Made by a program: the position numbers and the translations under genes. DNA of 64,000 nt from a virus, in IMG/VR virus record IMGVR_UViG_3300044617_002308, positions 1 to 64,000 of that record; one strand, 5' to 3'. Below the pieces are notes generated by a model, which was given only the letters and a program-made list of their open reading frames with translations, searched no databases and was not told the DNA's origin. Within the stretch, counting starts at the first letter, position 1. Every line of letters begins with the position of its first letter. Shown here piece by piece: positions 1-7,526 of the stretch.

Positions 1-147
1 GTCGGTGAGGTCGCTCAGGTTGTAGAAGGCGAGGAGACCGGAGAGGAGACCTTCGCCGCCTCCGCCGCCTCCACCACCGCCGCCTCCGTTGTTGGCGGGT
101 TCAGGGATTTCGATGCGTAGGTTTCCGAGTTTGATGTAGTTTGGCAT
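1..147 (-). CDS. N-terminal part of a tail-fibre-region protein, cut by the window edge
   Basis: ATG at 145-147. The 49 visible residues begin MPNYIKLGNLRIEIPEP, then a run of about nine glycines, then a hydrophobic stretch with LLAFYNLSDLTD that resembles the start of a concanavalin-like or similar beta-sandwich domain. It is the next gene after a cassette of tail-fibre genes in the same orientation, so a tail-fibre or accessory virion role is inferred. The glycine run probably acts as a hinge between an attachment segment and a distal domain. The C-terminus lies outside the window. Confidence 0.55.
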   Translation of the reverse strand, partial: MPNYIKLGNLRIEIPEPANNGGGGGGGGGGGEGLLSGLLAFYNLSDLTD

Positions 148-192
148 ATGAGTGATGTGTTTAGGTATTGATTATTTGTTTGGTTTTAGGGT

Positions 193-221
193 GCCGGGGA
201 GCGGGCTGGCCGCGCCCCGGC
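193..221. terminator. GC-rich hairpin between two fibre genes
   Basis: Inverted repeat GCCGGGG (193-199) / CCCCGGC (215-221) in the 90-bp gap between the long fibre gene and the next gene. A T7 run follows the hairpin on the plus strand (229-235), but no U-tract follows it in the minus (transcribed) direction. It may slow or partly terminate transcription, or act as an mRNA processing hairpin. Confidence 0.3.
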
Positions 222-237
222 GTTGTGATTTTTTTAC

Positions 238-2022
238 TTAGTAGGTTTGTCCTCCGATGACGAAGCCGGTGAGCACGGAGGTGCCGGAGCCGGTGAGGTT
301 GCCGGAGAGGGTGAGGCTCGTGAACGAGGCGCTGCCGTCGGCGTTGATGGTGGCGGTGGGGGTGGCGGAGGCATCGGCTTGGCCGACTTCCAGGCTTTCG
401 AGCATGGCTGTGCCTCCGGTGATCTCGACGGCATCGCTGTTCTGCGTGGACATGGTGCCGAGGCCCGCGATGGTCTCTTCGGCGGCAACGAGGCGGTCTT
501 CCTGGTCGGAGTTCTGGTTCTCGGTGTCGGTGACGCGATCGGAGAGGTCGCTATCGGCGCTCTCGCGTGCCGAGGTCTCATTGGAGAGATCGCTCTGGAG
601 GCTGCTGATGGCGGACTCACGGGCACTGGTCTCATCGGCGATGCTGCTCTCAACAGCGCTAATGGCGCTGGCGCGAGTGCTGGCTTCATCGGCGATGCTG
701 GATTCCAATGCGCTGATGGCTGTGGAGCGCGCGGCGGTCTCGGCGGCGAGATCGGCGGCGAGGCTGGCATCGGCTGAAGAGCGGGTGCTGGCTTCGGAGT
801 CAATGGCACTCTGAAGGGCCGTATCGGCTGCCGTGCGGGCGGCGGTCTCGGTGGTGAGGGCGCTGCTGGCGCTGGAGGCGAGCGAGGTGATGGCTCCGTT
901 CAAATCGGAATCCGCTGCTTGGAAGGCGCTTACAACCTCCGTCAGCGAATCGAGCGCGGTGCCGTCCACATTCGACAAAACATTGTCGATGCGGGTGTTT
1001 ATGGCTGCATCGGCGGCGACACGGGCGGTCTCTTCGGCGGTGAGGGCTGTCTGAAGAGAAGTATCGGCTGCGGCGCGTGTGCTGGCTTCGCTGGTGATGG
1101 CGGTTTGCAGGGCTGTATCGGCAGAGGCGCGTGTGGCGGCCTCGGCGCTGATGGCGGAAGCACGGGTGGTGGCTTCTGCGGTATCGGCGGCTTCGCGGGC
1201 TGCGGCTTCGGCGCTGACGGCTGCGGCGCGGGCGACGATTTCGTCGTCGATTTTTACATCGAGGGCTTCTTCGGCGGCGAGGGCGCGGGTGGTTTCGCCA
1301 GCCAAGTCGCCTGCGAGGGCGGAGATGGCGGCTTCGCGGGCGGATGTCTCGTCGGCGATCTCTTCGGCGCGTGCGGTGGACTCGGCTGAGATGGCTGTCT
1401 CCAAGATGAGGTCGGCGGCGGCGCGGGCGGCAGATTCGTCGGAGACGGCTGTCTGGCGTGCGGAGACTTCGGTGGCGAGGTTTTGGGTGAGCGTGGTATC
1501 GGCTGCGGCGCGAGTAGCGGCCTCGGAGTCGATGGCGTCTTGGAGGTCGGAGTCGGCATTTTCACGCGCTGTGGTCTCGGCGGCCAAGGCGCTGGAGGCG
1601 GAGGCGGCGAGGCTGGTGATGGCTCCGTCGAGCGAGCTATCGGCCCCTTGGAAGGCGGTGACGATTTCCGTCAGCGAATCAAGGGCTTCTGGGTCGAGGT
1701 TGGATTCGACATTGGCGACTCGATTGGTGAGGGTGTCGATGGCCGATTCGCGGGCGGCAACTTCGGTGTCGAGGTTGTCTTGGACGCCTCCGGCGAGGGA
1801 TTCGGCGTAGGCTCGGGTGGCGAAGTGGCCTGCACCGGCTACGGGGACTTGTGTGGTGGCGTTGCCTTCGCCGTCGTTGCCGTAGCCGAGGTAAACGATA
1901 TCGCCGGGCATATCGACGGTGATCTCGGCGGTGAAGCTCTCAAGAGGGGCACCGGGTTGGTTGATGCCGTCGTTGAGGCGGTGGCGTTGTTTGAGGCGAA
2001 TTGGGTCGGTTGGAAGTGACAT
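238..2022 (-). CDS. Long coiled-coil tail fibre protein
   Basis: 594 residues. A short globular N-terminus (about 1-75, rich in Gly/Asp/Thr) is followed by more than 400 residues of Ala/Glu/Ser/Thr-rich repeats with units such as TRAAADTALQ, predicted to form a long trimeric coiled coil. A segment around DALDSLTEIVTAFQGADSSLDGAI occurs again as DSLTEVVSAFQAADSDLNGAI, dividing the shaft into two related halves. The C-terminal about 40 residues switch to beta-rich sequence ending GFVIGGQTY. That ending is almost identical to the end of the fibre protein at 2490-2972. A receptor-binding fibre shaft is inferred from fibre architecture; the receptor is unknown. Confidence 0.75.
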   Translation of the reverse strand: MSLPTDPIRLKQRHRLNDGINQPGAPLESFTAEITVDMPGDIVYLGYGNDGEGNATTQVPVAGAGHFATRAYAESLAGGVQDNLDTEVAARESAIDTLTNRVANVESNLDPEALDSLTEIVTAFQGADSSLDGAITSLAASASSALAAETTARENADSDLQDAIDSEAATRAAADTTLTQNLATEVSARQTAVSDESAARAAADLILETAISAESTARAEEIADETSAREAAISALAGDLAGETTRALAAEEALDVKIDDEIVARAAAVSAEAAAREAADTAEATTRASAISAEAATRASADTALQTAITSEASTRAAADTSLQTALTAEETARVAADAAINTRIDNVLSNVDGTALDSLTEVVSAFQAADSDLNGAITSLASSASSALTTETAARTAADTALQSAIDSEASTRSSADASLAADLAAETAARSTAISALESSIADEASTRASAISAVESSIADETSARESAISSLQSDLSNETSARESADSDLSDRVTDTENQNSDQEDRLVAAEETIAGLGTMSTQNSDAVEITGGTAMLESLEVGQADASATPTATINADGSASFTSLTLSGNLTGSGTSVLTGFVIGGQTY

Positions 2023-2074
2023 AATGGTGTGTTAGCTGATGGTTGTGGTGGTTTGGTTTTTCCTTGGTGGGAAA

Positions 2075-2467
2075 TTAGTTGGTGGAGTTGCTGGAGGTGA
2101 AGTTGCCGGTGGCGTTGCTGCTCAGGGCGGGGAGGATGGTGAGCTTGAAGATGCGGGCGGTGGAGATGCGGGTGGGGGCGGAGGTGTCGGCGGCGACGGC
2201 TTTGATCGTCAAGGTGTCGCGGGCGCTGGGGTAGCCGATGATCTGGCCTGCGGGGGTGAGGGTGAGACCGCCGAGCTTGCCGCTTTCGAGGCTCCATGTG
2301 TAGGGCGGGGTGCCGCCGCGCACGGTGAGTGTAAGGCTTGCGGGCTGGCCCATGCGGATGCTGGGGAGCGTGGGGGAGGTGGTGATGAGCAGGGGTGCCT
2401 GCTGGGCGCTAAGGGTGCCGTGGGCTGCGAGGGTGAGGGCAAGGATGCCGAGTGTTTTGCGGATCAT
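2075..2467 (-). CDS. Secreted putative Ig-fold protein inside the fibre cassette
   Basis: 130 residues. The N-terminus MIRKTLGILALTLAAHGTLSAQ is a textbook Sec signal peptide: basic n-region, hydrophobic core and a likely cleavage after LSA. The rest contains GGTPPYTWSLESG...GLTLTPAGQIIGYPS, the signature of the bacterial putative-Ig (He_PIG) family of cadherin/Ig-like beta-sandwiches. A Ser/Asn-rich tail follows. A signal peptide is odd for a virion part. The protein may be exported by the infected cell or lysogen, perhaps to change the surface, or it may be captured host sequence. It sits in line with, and in the same direction as, fibre genes on both sides. Confidence 0.6.
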   Translation of the reverse strand: MIRKTLGILALTLAAHGTLSAQQAPLLITTSPTLPSIRMGQPASLTLTVRGGTPPYTWSLESGKLGGLTLTPAGQIIGYPSARDTLTIKAVAADTSAPTRISTARIFKLTILPALSSNATGNFTSSNSTN

Positions 2468-2489
2468 GTGTTTATTGGTGGTGGTGTGT

Positions 2490-2972
2490 TTAGTAGGTTG
2501 CTCCCCCGGCGACGAAGCCGAGGAGTTTGTTTGCGCCGCTGCCGAGGATGTCCCCGGCGGCGGAAATGGTGAGGGTGCCTTCGGTGGCGGCGTGGGCGGT
2601 CGCTGCTTCGAGGGTGTCGAAATAGGCGGTGCCGCCGGTGATGGAGGCGGCGTTGGCGTTTTGCTGGGAGAGGGTGCCGAGGGAGGATTCGAGGGTGGCG
2701 AGGTCTTGGGCGGCTGCGGCGCTGATAGCGTGCCGGAAGTTTTGCTTTAGCTCGCCTAAGTCTGACTCTACGCCCCCGAGAAAAACGCGATCGTCTGTGA
2801 TCTCCAGCGCGGGACGACCATTGGCACCGTCCCATATGGATTTTGCGGTAAACGCACTTAAAGGTTGGTCCGGGTCGGCAGGGGCCGCGCCGATGGCGGC
2901 GGGGGTGAGGACGGTTTCTTGGAAAATCCCGCCTGCGGTTTCTTTTGGGACGCGGATGTCGTTAAGTGCCAT
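2490..2972 (-). CDS. Short tail fibre protein, paralogous module organisation
   Basis: 160 residues. The N-terminus (MALNDIRVPKETAGGIFQETVLTP...) matches the pattern of the next gene's N-terminus (ETVLTPADIGA), suggesting a shared attachment module. The middle is helical, with GELKQNFRHAISAAAAQDLATLES. The C-terminus, DILGSGANKLLGFVAGGATY, matches the C-terminus of the long fibre at 238-2022 (GFVIGGQTY), and the similarity is visible in the DNA up to the stop codons. It looks like a shortened fibre made of modules from both neighbours. A tail fibre or adhesin role is inferred. Confidence 0.6.
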   Translation of the reverse strand: MALNDIRVPKETAGGIFQETVLTPAAIGAAPADPDQPLSAFTAKSIWDGANGRPALEITDDRVFLGGVESDLGELKQNFRHAISAAAAQDLATLESSLGTLSQQNANAASITGGTAYFDTLEAATAHAATEGTLTISAAGDILGSGANKLLGFVAGGATY

Positions 2973-2975
2973 AGT

Positions 2976-3767
2976 TTACCACGCCGCGACGGGCACGCGC
3001 CTCCAGTTGTTGTTGGTTACGCAAATGTAGAGATAAGGGTCGGAGTAGGCGAAATCGCCGGGTTGCCCTGGGGAGTTGGGGGTAGGCGGGACGGAGGTGA
3101 ATCCGGCGGGCGCGGGGTTTTCGGCGACCCAAAGGCCGTTCCAGATTGCGGAAAAGACGCCGCTGCCCCGGATGAGGCCGATTTGTTGAACGAATGGCTG
3201 GCCGCCGAGGCGGACGACGGAGATTTGGGAGGAGTTGGTGTTGGTGACGCGGATGACGACGCGGTCGCCATTGTTGGCGAGGGTGGGGAGTTGGAGTTCG
3301 CCGTTGCGGTTCTGGAAATTGAGGATGGTGTAGTGGGTGTTGGCGGCGAGGGGTTCGATCCAGGTGCCGGTGGAGGGGGGCGAGATGGAGAGGAAGTTGA
3401 GTTTGGGGGCCGCGCTGATGTCGGCGGGGGTGAGAGAAACATCGCCGGATTTTCCATTAACGCTGGTGACTGAGGAGGGGGAAACCTCGATGTAGCTGGT
3501 GGTGCCCCAGCGGTAGGCTCTCGGGGGGTTGGTGAGAGTCACATAGATTTTGCCGTTCTCGCCGGGGATGGGGAGCGAGGCAAAGTCGGCGAACTCCAAG
3601 ACATCATCGACATAGGAGGGGAGTTGCGAGGCGGGGACGAGGCCGCCGACGAGGGTGGCGTAGGAGCCTGCGGGCTGCGCGCCGATGTCGGCGGGGGTGA
3701 GGACGGTTTCCTCGAAGGTGCCGTCTGCGAGTAGCTTGGGTGCTAATATGTCGCCGGTGGTTGCCAT
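2976..3767 (-). CDS. Tail fibre protein with receptor-tip-like C-terminus
   Basis: 263 residues. It has an N-terminal module with ETVLTPADIGAQPAGSY, a central VNGKSGDVSLTPADI segment (the NGxxGxVxLTxxDI pattern is common in phage fibre proteins), and a beta-rich distal part. The end, FAYSDPYLYICVTNNNWRRV...W, is the D-x-YLYICV-x-N-x-WRR tip seen in many phage and phage-like receptor-binding proteins. It lies 3 bp from the next fibre gene and is clearly part of the same transcript. It is probably one of several alternative or stacked receptor-binding proteins. Confidence 0.65.
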   Translation of the reverse strand: MATTGDILAPKLLADGTFEETVLTPADIGAQPAGSYATLVGGLVPASQLPSYVDDVLEFADFASLPIPGENGKIYVTLTNPPRAYRWGTTSYIEVSPSSVTSVNGKSGDVSLTPADISAAPKLNFLSISPPSTGTWIEPLAANTHYTILNFQNRNGELQLPTLANNGDRVVIRVTNTNSSQISVVRLGGQPFVQQIGLIRGSGVFSAIWNGLWVAENPAPAGFTSVPPTPNSPGQPGDFAYSDPYLYICVTNNNWRRVPVAAW

Positions 3768-3770
3768 TTT

Positions 3771-4748
3771 TTACCAGGTGGTGGTCATGGGTGAGCGCGC
3801 CCAGCGGAGCGAGGTGGGGCCGTAGGGGACGAGGAGGTAGAGAAATGAGCCGTCGTAGGCCATGGCTCCGGCGGTGGCTCCGTTCGGCACGGTGTAGAAA
3901 TTCGGAGGGGCGGTGAACCATTGGACGCGGCGGGCGTCGGCGAGGCGGGTGTCGTTGGCTAAGACGAGCTGGTGGACGCTCTGGCCCTGGCCGATGTTCT
4001 GGGAGGCGGCGTCGGCGCTGCGCTCGAAGTAGCTGCTGCCGCCGCTTTGGACATCGGTGCGGGTGACGTAGTTGCCGGTGGGTTGTTTGCTATCGAGGGC
4101 GCTCTGGAGGGAGGGGTTCCAGACGGTGCGGTCGATGACCCATGAGGTGCCGTCGTAGACGAAGCGGAGGTTGGTTTTTTTGAGGTCGCTGTCGGCGCTG
4201 GTGACGGCGAGGAGGAGGGTGCCGTCGGGGCGTTTGAAATTGGCTGTCCAGGGCGTGGCGCTGCCGGAGAGGGTGACGTTTACGTAGTCGCCGAGGATTG
4301 GGAAATTTGTGACGCCTGTGACGTTGTTGGGGTTGTTGTTGAAATAAAAATCAACGGTGCGGGCGGCGTTGAATGTGATCTGCCAATCGGTGGCACGCGC
4401 ATAGCCGCCGAAGAGTGCGTTGCCGCTCGTCGGAAAATTTGCGGTGATGGTGTCGCTCTGCGTGACAGACTTGTAGGCGGTGCCGGCAATATTGGAGAGA
4501 TTGCTCTGGACGGCGGAAAGCTCCGCGCTGGTGACTTCGCTGGCGCTAACTTCGCGGTAAGAGTTTAAGTTTGTTCCATTTTCAGGCCAGCGGTAGGCGC
4601 GGTCTGTGGATTTATCCACATAGAGTTTTTCCTGCTCGCCGGGAACCGGGAAGGCGTTCCTATTCGGATATTCCACCACATCATCGGCATAGCTGCCCGG
4701 GCCTGCATTCAGGTCGAGCGTGCCGGTGAATGGATTGAATTGAAACAT
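3771..4748 (-). CDS. Tail fibre / baseplate-type protein
   Basis: 325 residues. It starts MFQFNPFTGTLDL, a typical phage fibre opening (F-N-P-x-T-G-x-L-D). Two segments, DDVVEYPNRNAFPVPGEQEKLYV and DDVLEFADFASLPIPGENGKIYV, are related between this protein and its downstream neighbour, so they share a module. The C-terminus AMAYDGSFLYLLVPYGPTSLRWAR ends in a tip-like pattern parallel to the neighbour's YLYICV...WRRV. The middle is beta-rich with a coiled-coil piece (VTSAELSAVQSNLSNIAG). A structural, host-recognition role is inferred. Confidence 0.65.
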   Translation of the reverse strand: MFQFNPFTGTLDLNAGPGSYADDVVEYPNRNAFPVPGEQEKLYVDKSTDRAYRWPENGTNLNSYREVSASEVTSAELSAVQSNLSNIAGTAYKSVTQSDTITANFPTSGNALFGGYARATDWQITFNAARTVDFYFNNNPNNVTGVTNFPILGDYVNVTLSGSATPWTANFKRPDGTLLLAVTSADSDLKKTNLRFVYDGTSWVIDRTVWNPSLQSALDSKQPTGNYVTRTDVQSGGSSYFERSADAASQNIGQGQSVHQLVLANDTRLADARRVQWFTAPPNFYTVPNGATAGAMAYDGSFLYLLVPYGPTSLRWARSPMTTTW

Positions 4749-4754
4749 CGGCGG

Positions 4755-4994
4755 TTAGCGGATAAAGGGTCCGTCTCCGAGTTGCTGGCGGCGGAGTATT
4801 GCGTTGTCGCTGGTTGGGATGCCGCCGACATAAAAGTGGACAATGTGGGCGATCTCACTCTCGTTGAGGAAAAAATGGATAATTTCTATGGTGCGGGTTC
4901 CTGGGAAATATTCGTATTCCACGGCGTTGTGGACGGGGATCATCATGCCCGTGCGGAGGGCCAAGGTGAGTGCGGTGTAAGCGTCGATCGTCAT
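4755..4994 (-). CDS. Small protein of unknown function
   Basis: 79 residues from ATG at 4992-4994; an in-frame TTG six bases upstream is a weaker start. It is rich in aromatic and His residues (VEYEYFPGTRTIEIIHFFLNE) with no membrane segment or recognisable motif. It lies between the fibre cassette and the small helical gene behind the portal. A copy of the 19-bp repeat ends 23 nt before its start, so it may be the first gene of the fibre transcript. A small virion or chaperone role is possible but not shown. Confidence 0.5.
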   Translation of the reverse strand: MTIDAYTALTLALRTGMMIPVHNAVEYEYFPGTRTIEIIHFFLNESEIAHIVHFYVGGIPTSDNAILRRQQLGDGPFIR

Positions 4995-5017
4995 GGGCAA
5001 AAAAGGCTTCGTGTATC

Positions 5018-5035
5018 TGTCAATTGTCTCGGCAA
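5018..5035 (-). promoter_or_regulatory. Copy of the 19-bp oriented repeat
   Basis: Minus-strand reading TTGCCGAGACAATTGACA, 23 nt before the ATG at 4994. It lies in the 67-bp gap after the small helical gene and ahead of the fibre cassette. Confidence 0.65.
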
Positions 5036-5061
5036 GTTTGCAAGCGGAAGGTTGGTCACTT

Positions 5062-5316
5062 TCATCCCTGTTTGGCTTTCAGCACGCGCTCCAGGGAGCT
5101 TTTGCGGTCGCGCAGGTAGTGGAGGAGATCGCGGGCGGCGACATAGCGGGCGCGGGCGAATTCCAGAGCGGGGCCGGTGGTGTCGGGTGAGAGAAGCGCA
5201 GCGTGGGCGTTGTCGTGGAGTTGCTGGAACCAGGGGAGGAGTTCCTTCTGAAAGTCCTCGTTGGCGAGCAGGCGGTTGATGCGCTCCAGCGCGGCGATTT
5301 GTTCGGAGATGTCCAT
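5062..5316 (-). CDS. Small all-helical protein next to the portal gene
   Basis: 84 residues, almost entirely helical (MDISEQIAALERINRLLANEDFQKELLPWFQQLHD...), ending in a basic LERVLKAKQG. It starts 3 bp after the portal stop codon, so translation is likely coupled. Small helical proteins at this position in other podoviruses are often head-tail or packaging accessories, but no family could be identified and the function is open. Confidence 0.55.
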   Translation of the reverse strand: MDISEQIAALERINRLLANEDFQKELLPWFQQLHDNAHAALLSPDTTGPALEFARARYVAARDLLHYLRDRKSSLERVLKAKQG

Positions 5317-5319
5317 GGG

Positions 5320-7491
5320 TTATTCGAGGCGCTCAGGGGTGGGCGGCATCTGGCCGTCTTCGATCGGGGCGTATTGGAGGTCTTTGGGTGGCGGTTGGTA
5401 GTTTGCGGGGATGCGCGGCATGGCGTCCTCGGGCGCGGGGGCGTCCTCGGGCGCGGGGGCGTCCTCGGGCGGTGGGGCAGGGGCGTCTTCCGTGGGTGCG
5501 GCTTCCTCGGGCGCAGCGGGTTGCCCAGCCTGCGCTTGCATGGCGGCGAGTGCCTCGGGCGGTGGCATGATGGCCAGCGCGGCCTCGGCGGCCATGGCCT
5601 CGGCCCCGAGGGCTTTGTCCACATCCTCGATGCCCATCGTTTGCAGGATGCGGTAAACGATCGGGCGGATGCGCACTTTGGGTTCGGGTGGAAGTTGCTC
5701 GTAGCCCACCAGGATGTCGAAGGCTTGCTTGTGGGCCTCCACCACATCGGAGTCCTTGCTGTTGGAGAGGAGCATTTTGACTTGGTAGGGGAGTTGGGAG
5801 AAGTCGCGGTTTTTCTCCAGCACGGCGGCGGCGTCCTCGCCCATGAGGCGCTCGGCATCGAGGGGATCGTAGTTGCGCAGGGTGAGCGCCACGCAGTCTT
5901 TGAGCACGGCCTCAAAGCCATCCACGATGTCGTAGAGCATGTTTTTGAGAAGCACATTGGCCACGCGGTCCAGAGAGCGAATGCCGGTGGCGAGGCTGGC
6001 GGCGGGGAGTCCGGCGAGGCCGTGGTCGCCCGCGGAGACGATGCCCGCCTCCAACTGCGTCACCTGCATGAGCATGTTCAGCAGGTTCTCGGAGGCTGCG
6101 GCATCGTTTGGGATCGTGATCACCTTGAAGACATCCTCGGCGGCAAAGCCCTCGCGCAGGCGGTAGGTTTTGTTCGTTCCGAATTCGATCGGCTCGCCGG
6201 CCATTCCCTCCTCGGTGGCCATGGGGTTTTCGATCTTGATGTTGCCGGAGAGCGAGGCCGCCAAATTCACGCGGTTGATGAACAAGTCACAAAACTTATG
6301 ACGATCGGCAAAAAGTTCATAAAAACCCGTCCCATACCAACGGTGCGGCACGGGCTCCATTCGGATCACGCGCAGGGGGCGCTGGCCGGTGGGCGACACA
6401 TTGTCGAGGTAGTCGTAGGCGAGGATTTGGTCGTTCTTCGTATCGACAAGGAGGGCGATCTCGTCGGCGATGCCGTCGTCTTGCAACACGACGCGCATGT
6501 AAACCTCGGCGAGTTCGCACAGCGGCAGCGCATCGCGGCTGCGGGCTTCCTCGCCCCGGAATAGCTCGGGCTTCATGCTCTCCTGCTGGCCGTCGGTGTT
6601 CGCGCTGGCGCGCAGCTTGCGGATTGCCTCGCGGGTTTGCAGGCTGTCCTTCACCGGGGCGAGCATGGCGATCACCTTGTCGAGTTCCATGTCCATGCGC
6701 ACGGCGCAGAAGTCCGCGCTGTGGATGTCTTTTTCCACCGTGGAGCAAATGAAGTCGCGGTGGTCGATGCAGGAGGCTTCGAGACCGTCGAAGGTGAGCC
6801 GGTAATGATCGTATTCCTGCTCCACCCACTCGGGAATCTCGCCCTTGACGAGGCGCACCCGCTTGTCGCGGGAGAGAACCAAGTCCTCGCCCTCGTCCAC
6901 CCACACATCGTCCTTGCGCACCACATTGCCATCGCGGGCGCGCACGGGCTGGCCCTCGCGGATCAAAATCTCGCCCTTCTTGCGCGAGCGGGAAACCCGG
7001 CGCTCCCAGGTCGTTTTCACCACCGTCTCGCCGCGAATGCAGGCCAGAGTCTCAGCCTCGCGCAGGATCGAGCGGATGCCGGCGCGTTCGATCTGGTGGC
7101 CGACATAGCGCTCGATCACGCGGGCCACCTCGTAGTCGTCGCCCTTGCCCTCCACGGTGACGCCGAGGATGGGGTTGCTGGTGAGCATGGAGTCGTAGAT
7201 GCGCGCCGCGGTGATTCGGACGAACCGCTTGGGCAGGTTGAGCGTGATGTTGGAAAGCTCAAAAATACTGCCTGGGTCTTTGCGCTCGTCCATGTTGCCC
7301 ATGTATTGCTGCATGGCGCGGTTGCGCTTCTCCAGCCAGCCGCTCTTGGAATAACTCTGCACCGCGCTGCCCATGCGCAACTTGACAAGGCGCATGAGTT
7401 CGCGCTCCTGCGCCCCGGTGAGTTTGAGCGCCCCGCGCAACGGGGTCGTGGGCGGATCGAGGCTTTCGGCGAGTTCGGGAAGTGCGGTCAT
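5320..7491 (-). CDS. Portal protein (head-tail connector)
   Basis: 723 residues from ATG at 7489-7491. Length and layout suit the large podoviral portals (P22/N4-like). The order is: an N-terminal helical part with SIFELSNITLNLPKRFVRI, a wing and stem region with VIERYVGHQIERAGIRSILREAE, charged helices, and a C-terminal tail of about 100 residues dominated by Pro/Ala/Glu (repeated EDAPAP) that is likely disordered. The portal forms the dodecameric DNA gate at the capsid vertex and docks the terminase. The gene lies directly downstream of the giant virion-protein gene. A copy of the 19-bp repeat straddles the end of that gene, 16 bp before this start. Classified by context and overall resemblance, not by a search. 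Confidence 0.8.
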   Translation of the reverse strand: MTALPELAESLDPPTTPLRGALKLTGAQERELMRLVKLRMGSAVQSYSKSGWLEKRNRAMQQYMGNMDERKDPGSIFELSNITLNLPKRFVRITAARIYDSMLTSNPILGVTVEGKGDDYEVARVIERYVGHQIERAGIRSILREAETLACIRGETVVKTTWERRVSRSRKKGEILIREGQPVRARDGNVVRKDDVWVDEGEDLVLSRDKRVRLVKGEIPEWVEQEYDHYRLTFDGLEASCIDHRDFICSTVEKDIHSADFCAVRMDMELDKVIAMLAPVKDSLQTREAIRKLRASANTDGQQESMKPELFRGEEARSRDALPLCELAEVYMRVVLQDDGIADEIALLVDTKNDQILAYDYLDNVSPTGQRPLRVIRMEPVPHRWYGTGFYELFADRHKFCDLFINRVNLAASLSGNIKIENPMATEEGMAGEPIEFGTNKTYRLREGFAAEDVFKVITIPNDAAASENLLNMLMQVTQLEAGIVSAGDHGLAGLPAASLATGIRSLDRVANVLLKNMLYDIVDGFEAVLKDCVALTLRNYDPLDAERLMGEDAAAVLEKNRDFSQLPYQVKMLLSNSKDSDVVEAHKQAFDILVGYEQLPPEPKVRIRPIVYRILQTMGIEDVDKALGAEAMAAEAALAIMPPPEALAAMQAQAGQPAAPEEAAPTEDAPAPPPEDAPAPEDAPAPEDAMPRIPANYQPPPKDLQYAPIEDGQMPPTPERLE
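5423..5476. repeat. Three 18-bp tandem repeats in the portal gene
   Basis: Units beginning GCGTCCTCGGGCGC at 5423, 5441 and 5459 (period 18). On the coding strand they specify three copies of a six-residue EDAPAP-type unit in the disordered tail of the portal. Copy number could vary by slippage without breaking the frame. Confidence 0.85.
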
Positions 7492-7507
7492 GGCGGTGGG
7501 TTACTAA

Positions 7508-7526
7508 TTGTCTATTGTCTCGGCAA
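7508..7526 (-). promoter_or_regulatory. Copy of the 19-bp oriented repeat ahead of the portal gene
   Basis: Minus-strand reading TTGCCGAGACAATAGACAA. It overlaps the last codons (LPRQ) and the TAG stop of the giant gene and ends 16 nt before the portal ATG. Confidence 0.65.

Noticed and set aside
247-2019. Long plus-strand frames opposite the long fibre gene
   Set aside because: They mirror the Ala/Thr-rich repeats of the minus-strand fibre, have Gly/Cys-rich composition, and no start context. Shadows of a repetitive GC-rich gene.
238-2022. Regularly repeated DNA in the fibre gene as a possible CRISPR array
   Set aside because: The repeats are imperfect, in frame, without constant-length unique spacers, and encode a coiled coil.
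5203-6564. 453-codon plus-strand frame opposite the portal gene
   Set aside because: Composition is rich in His/Gly/Val without motifs, while the minus-strand frame is a clear portal-type protein.
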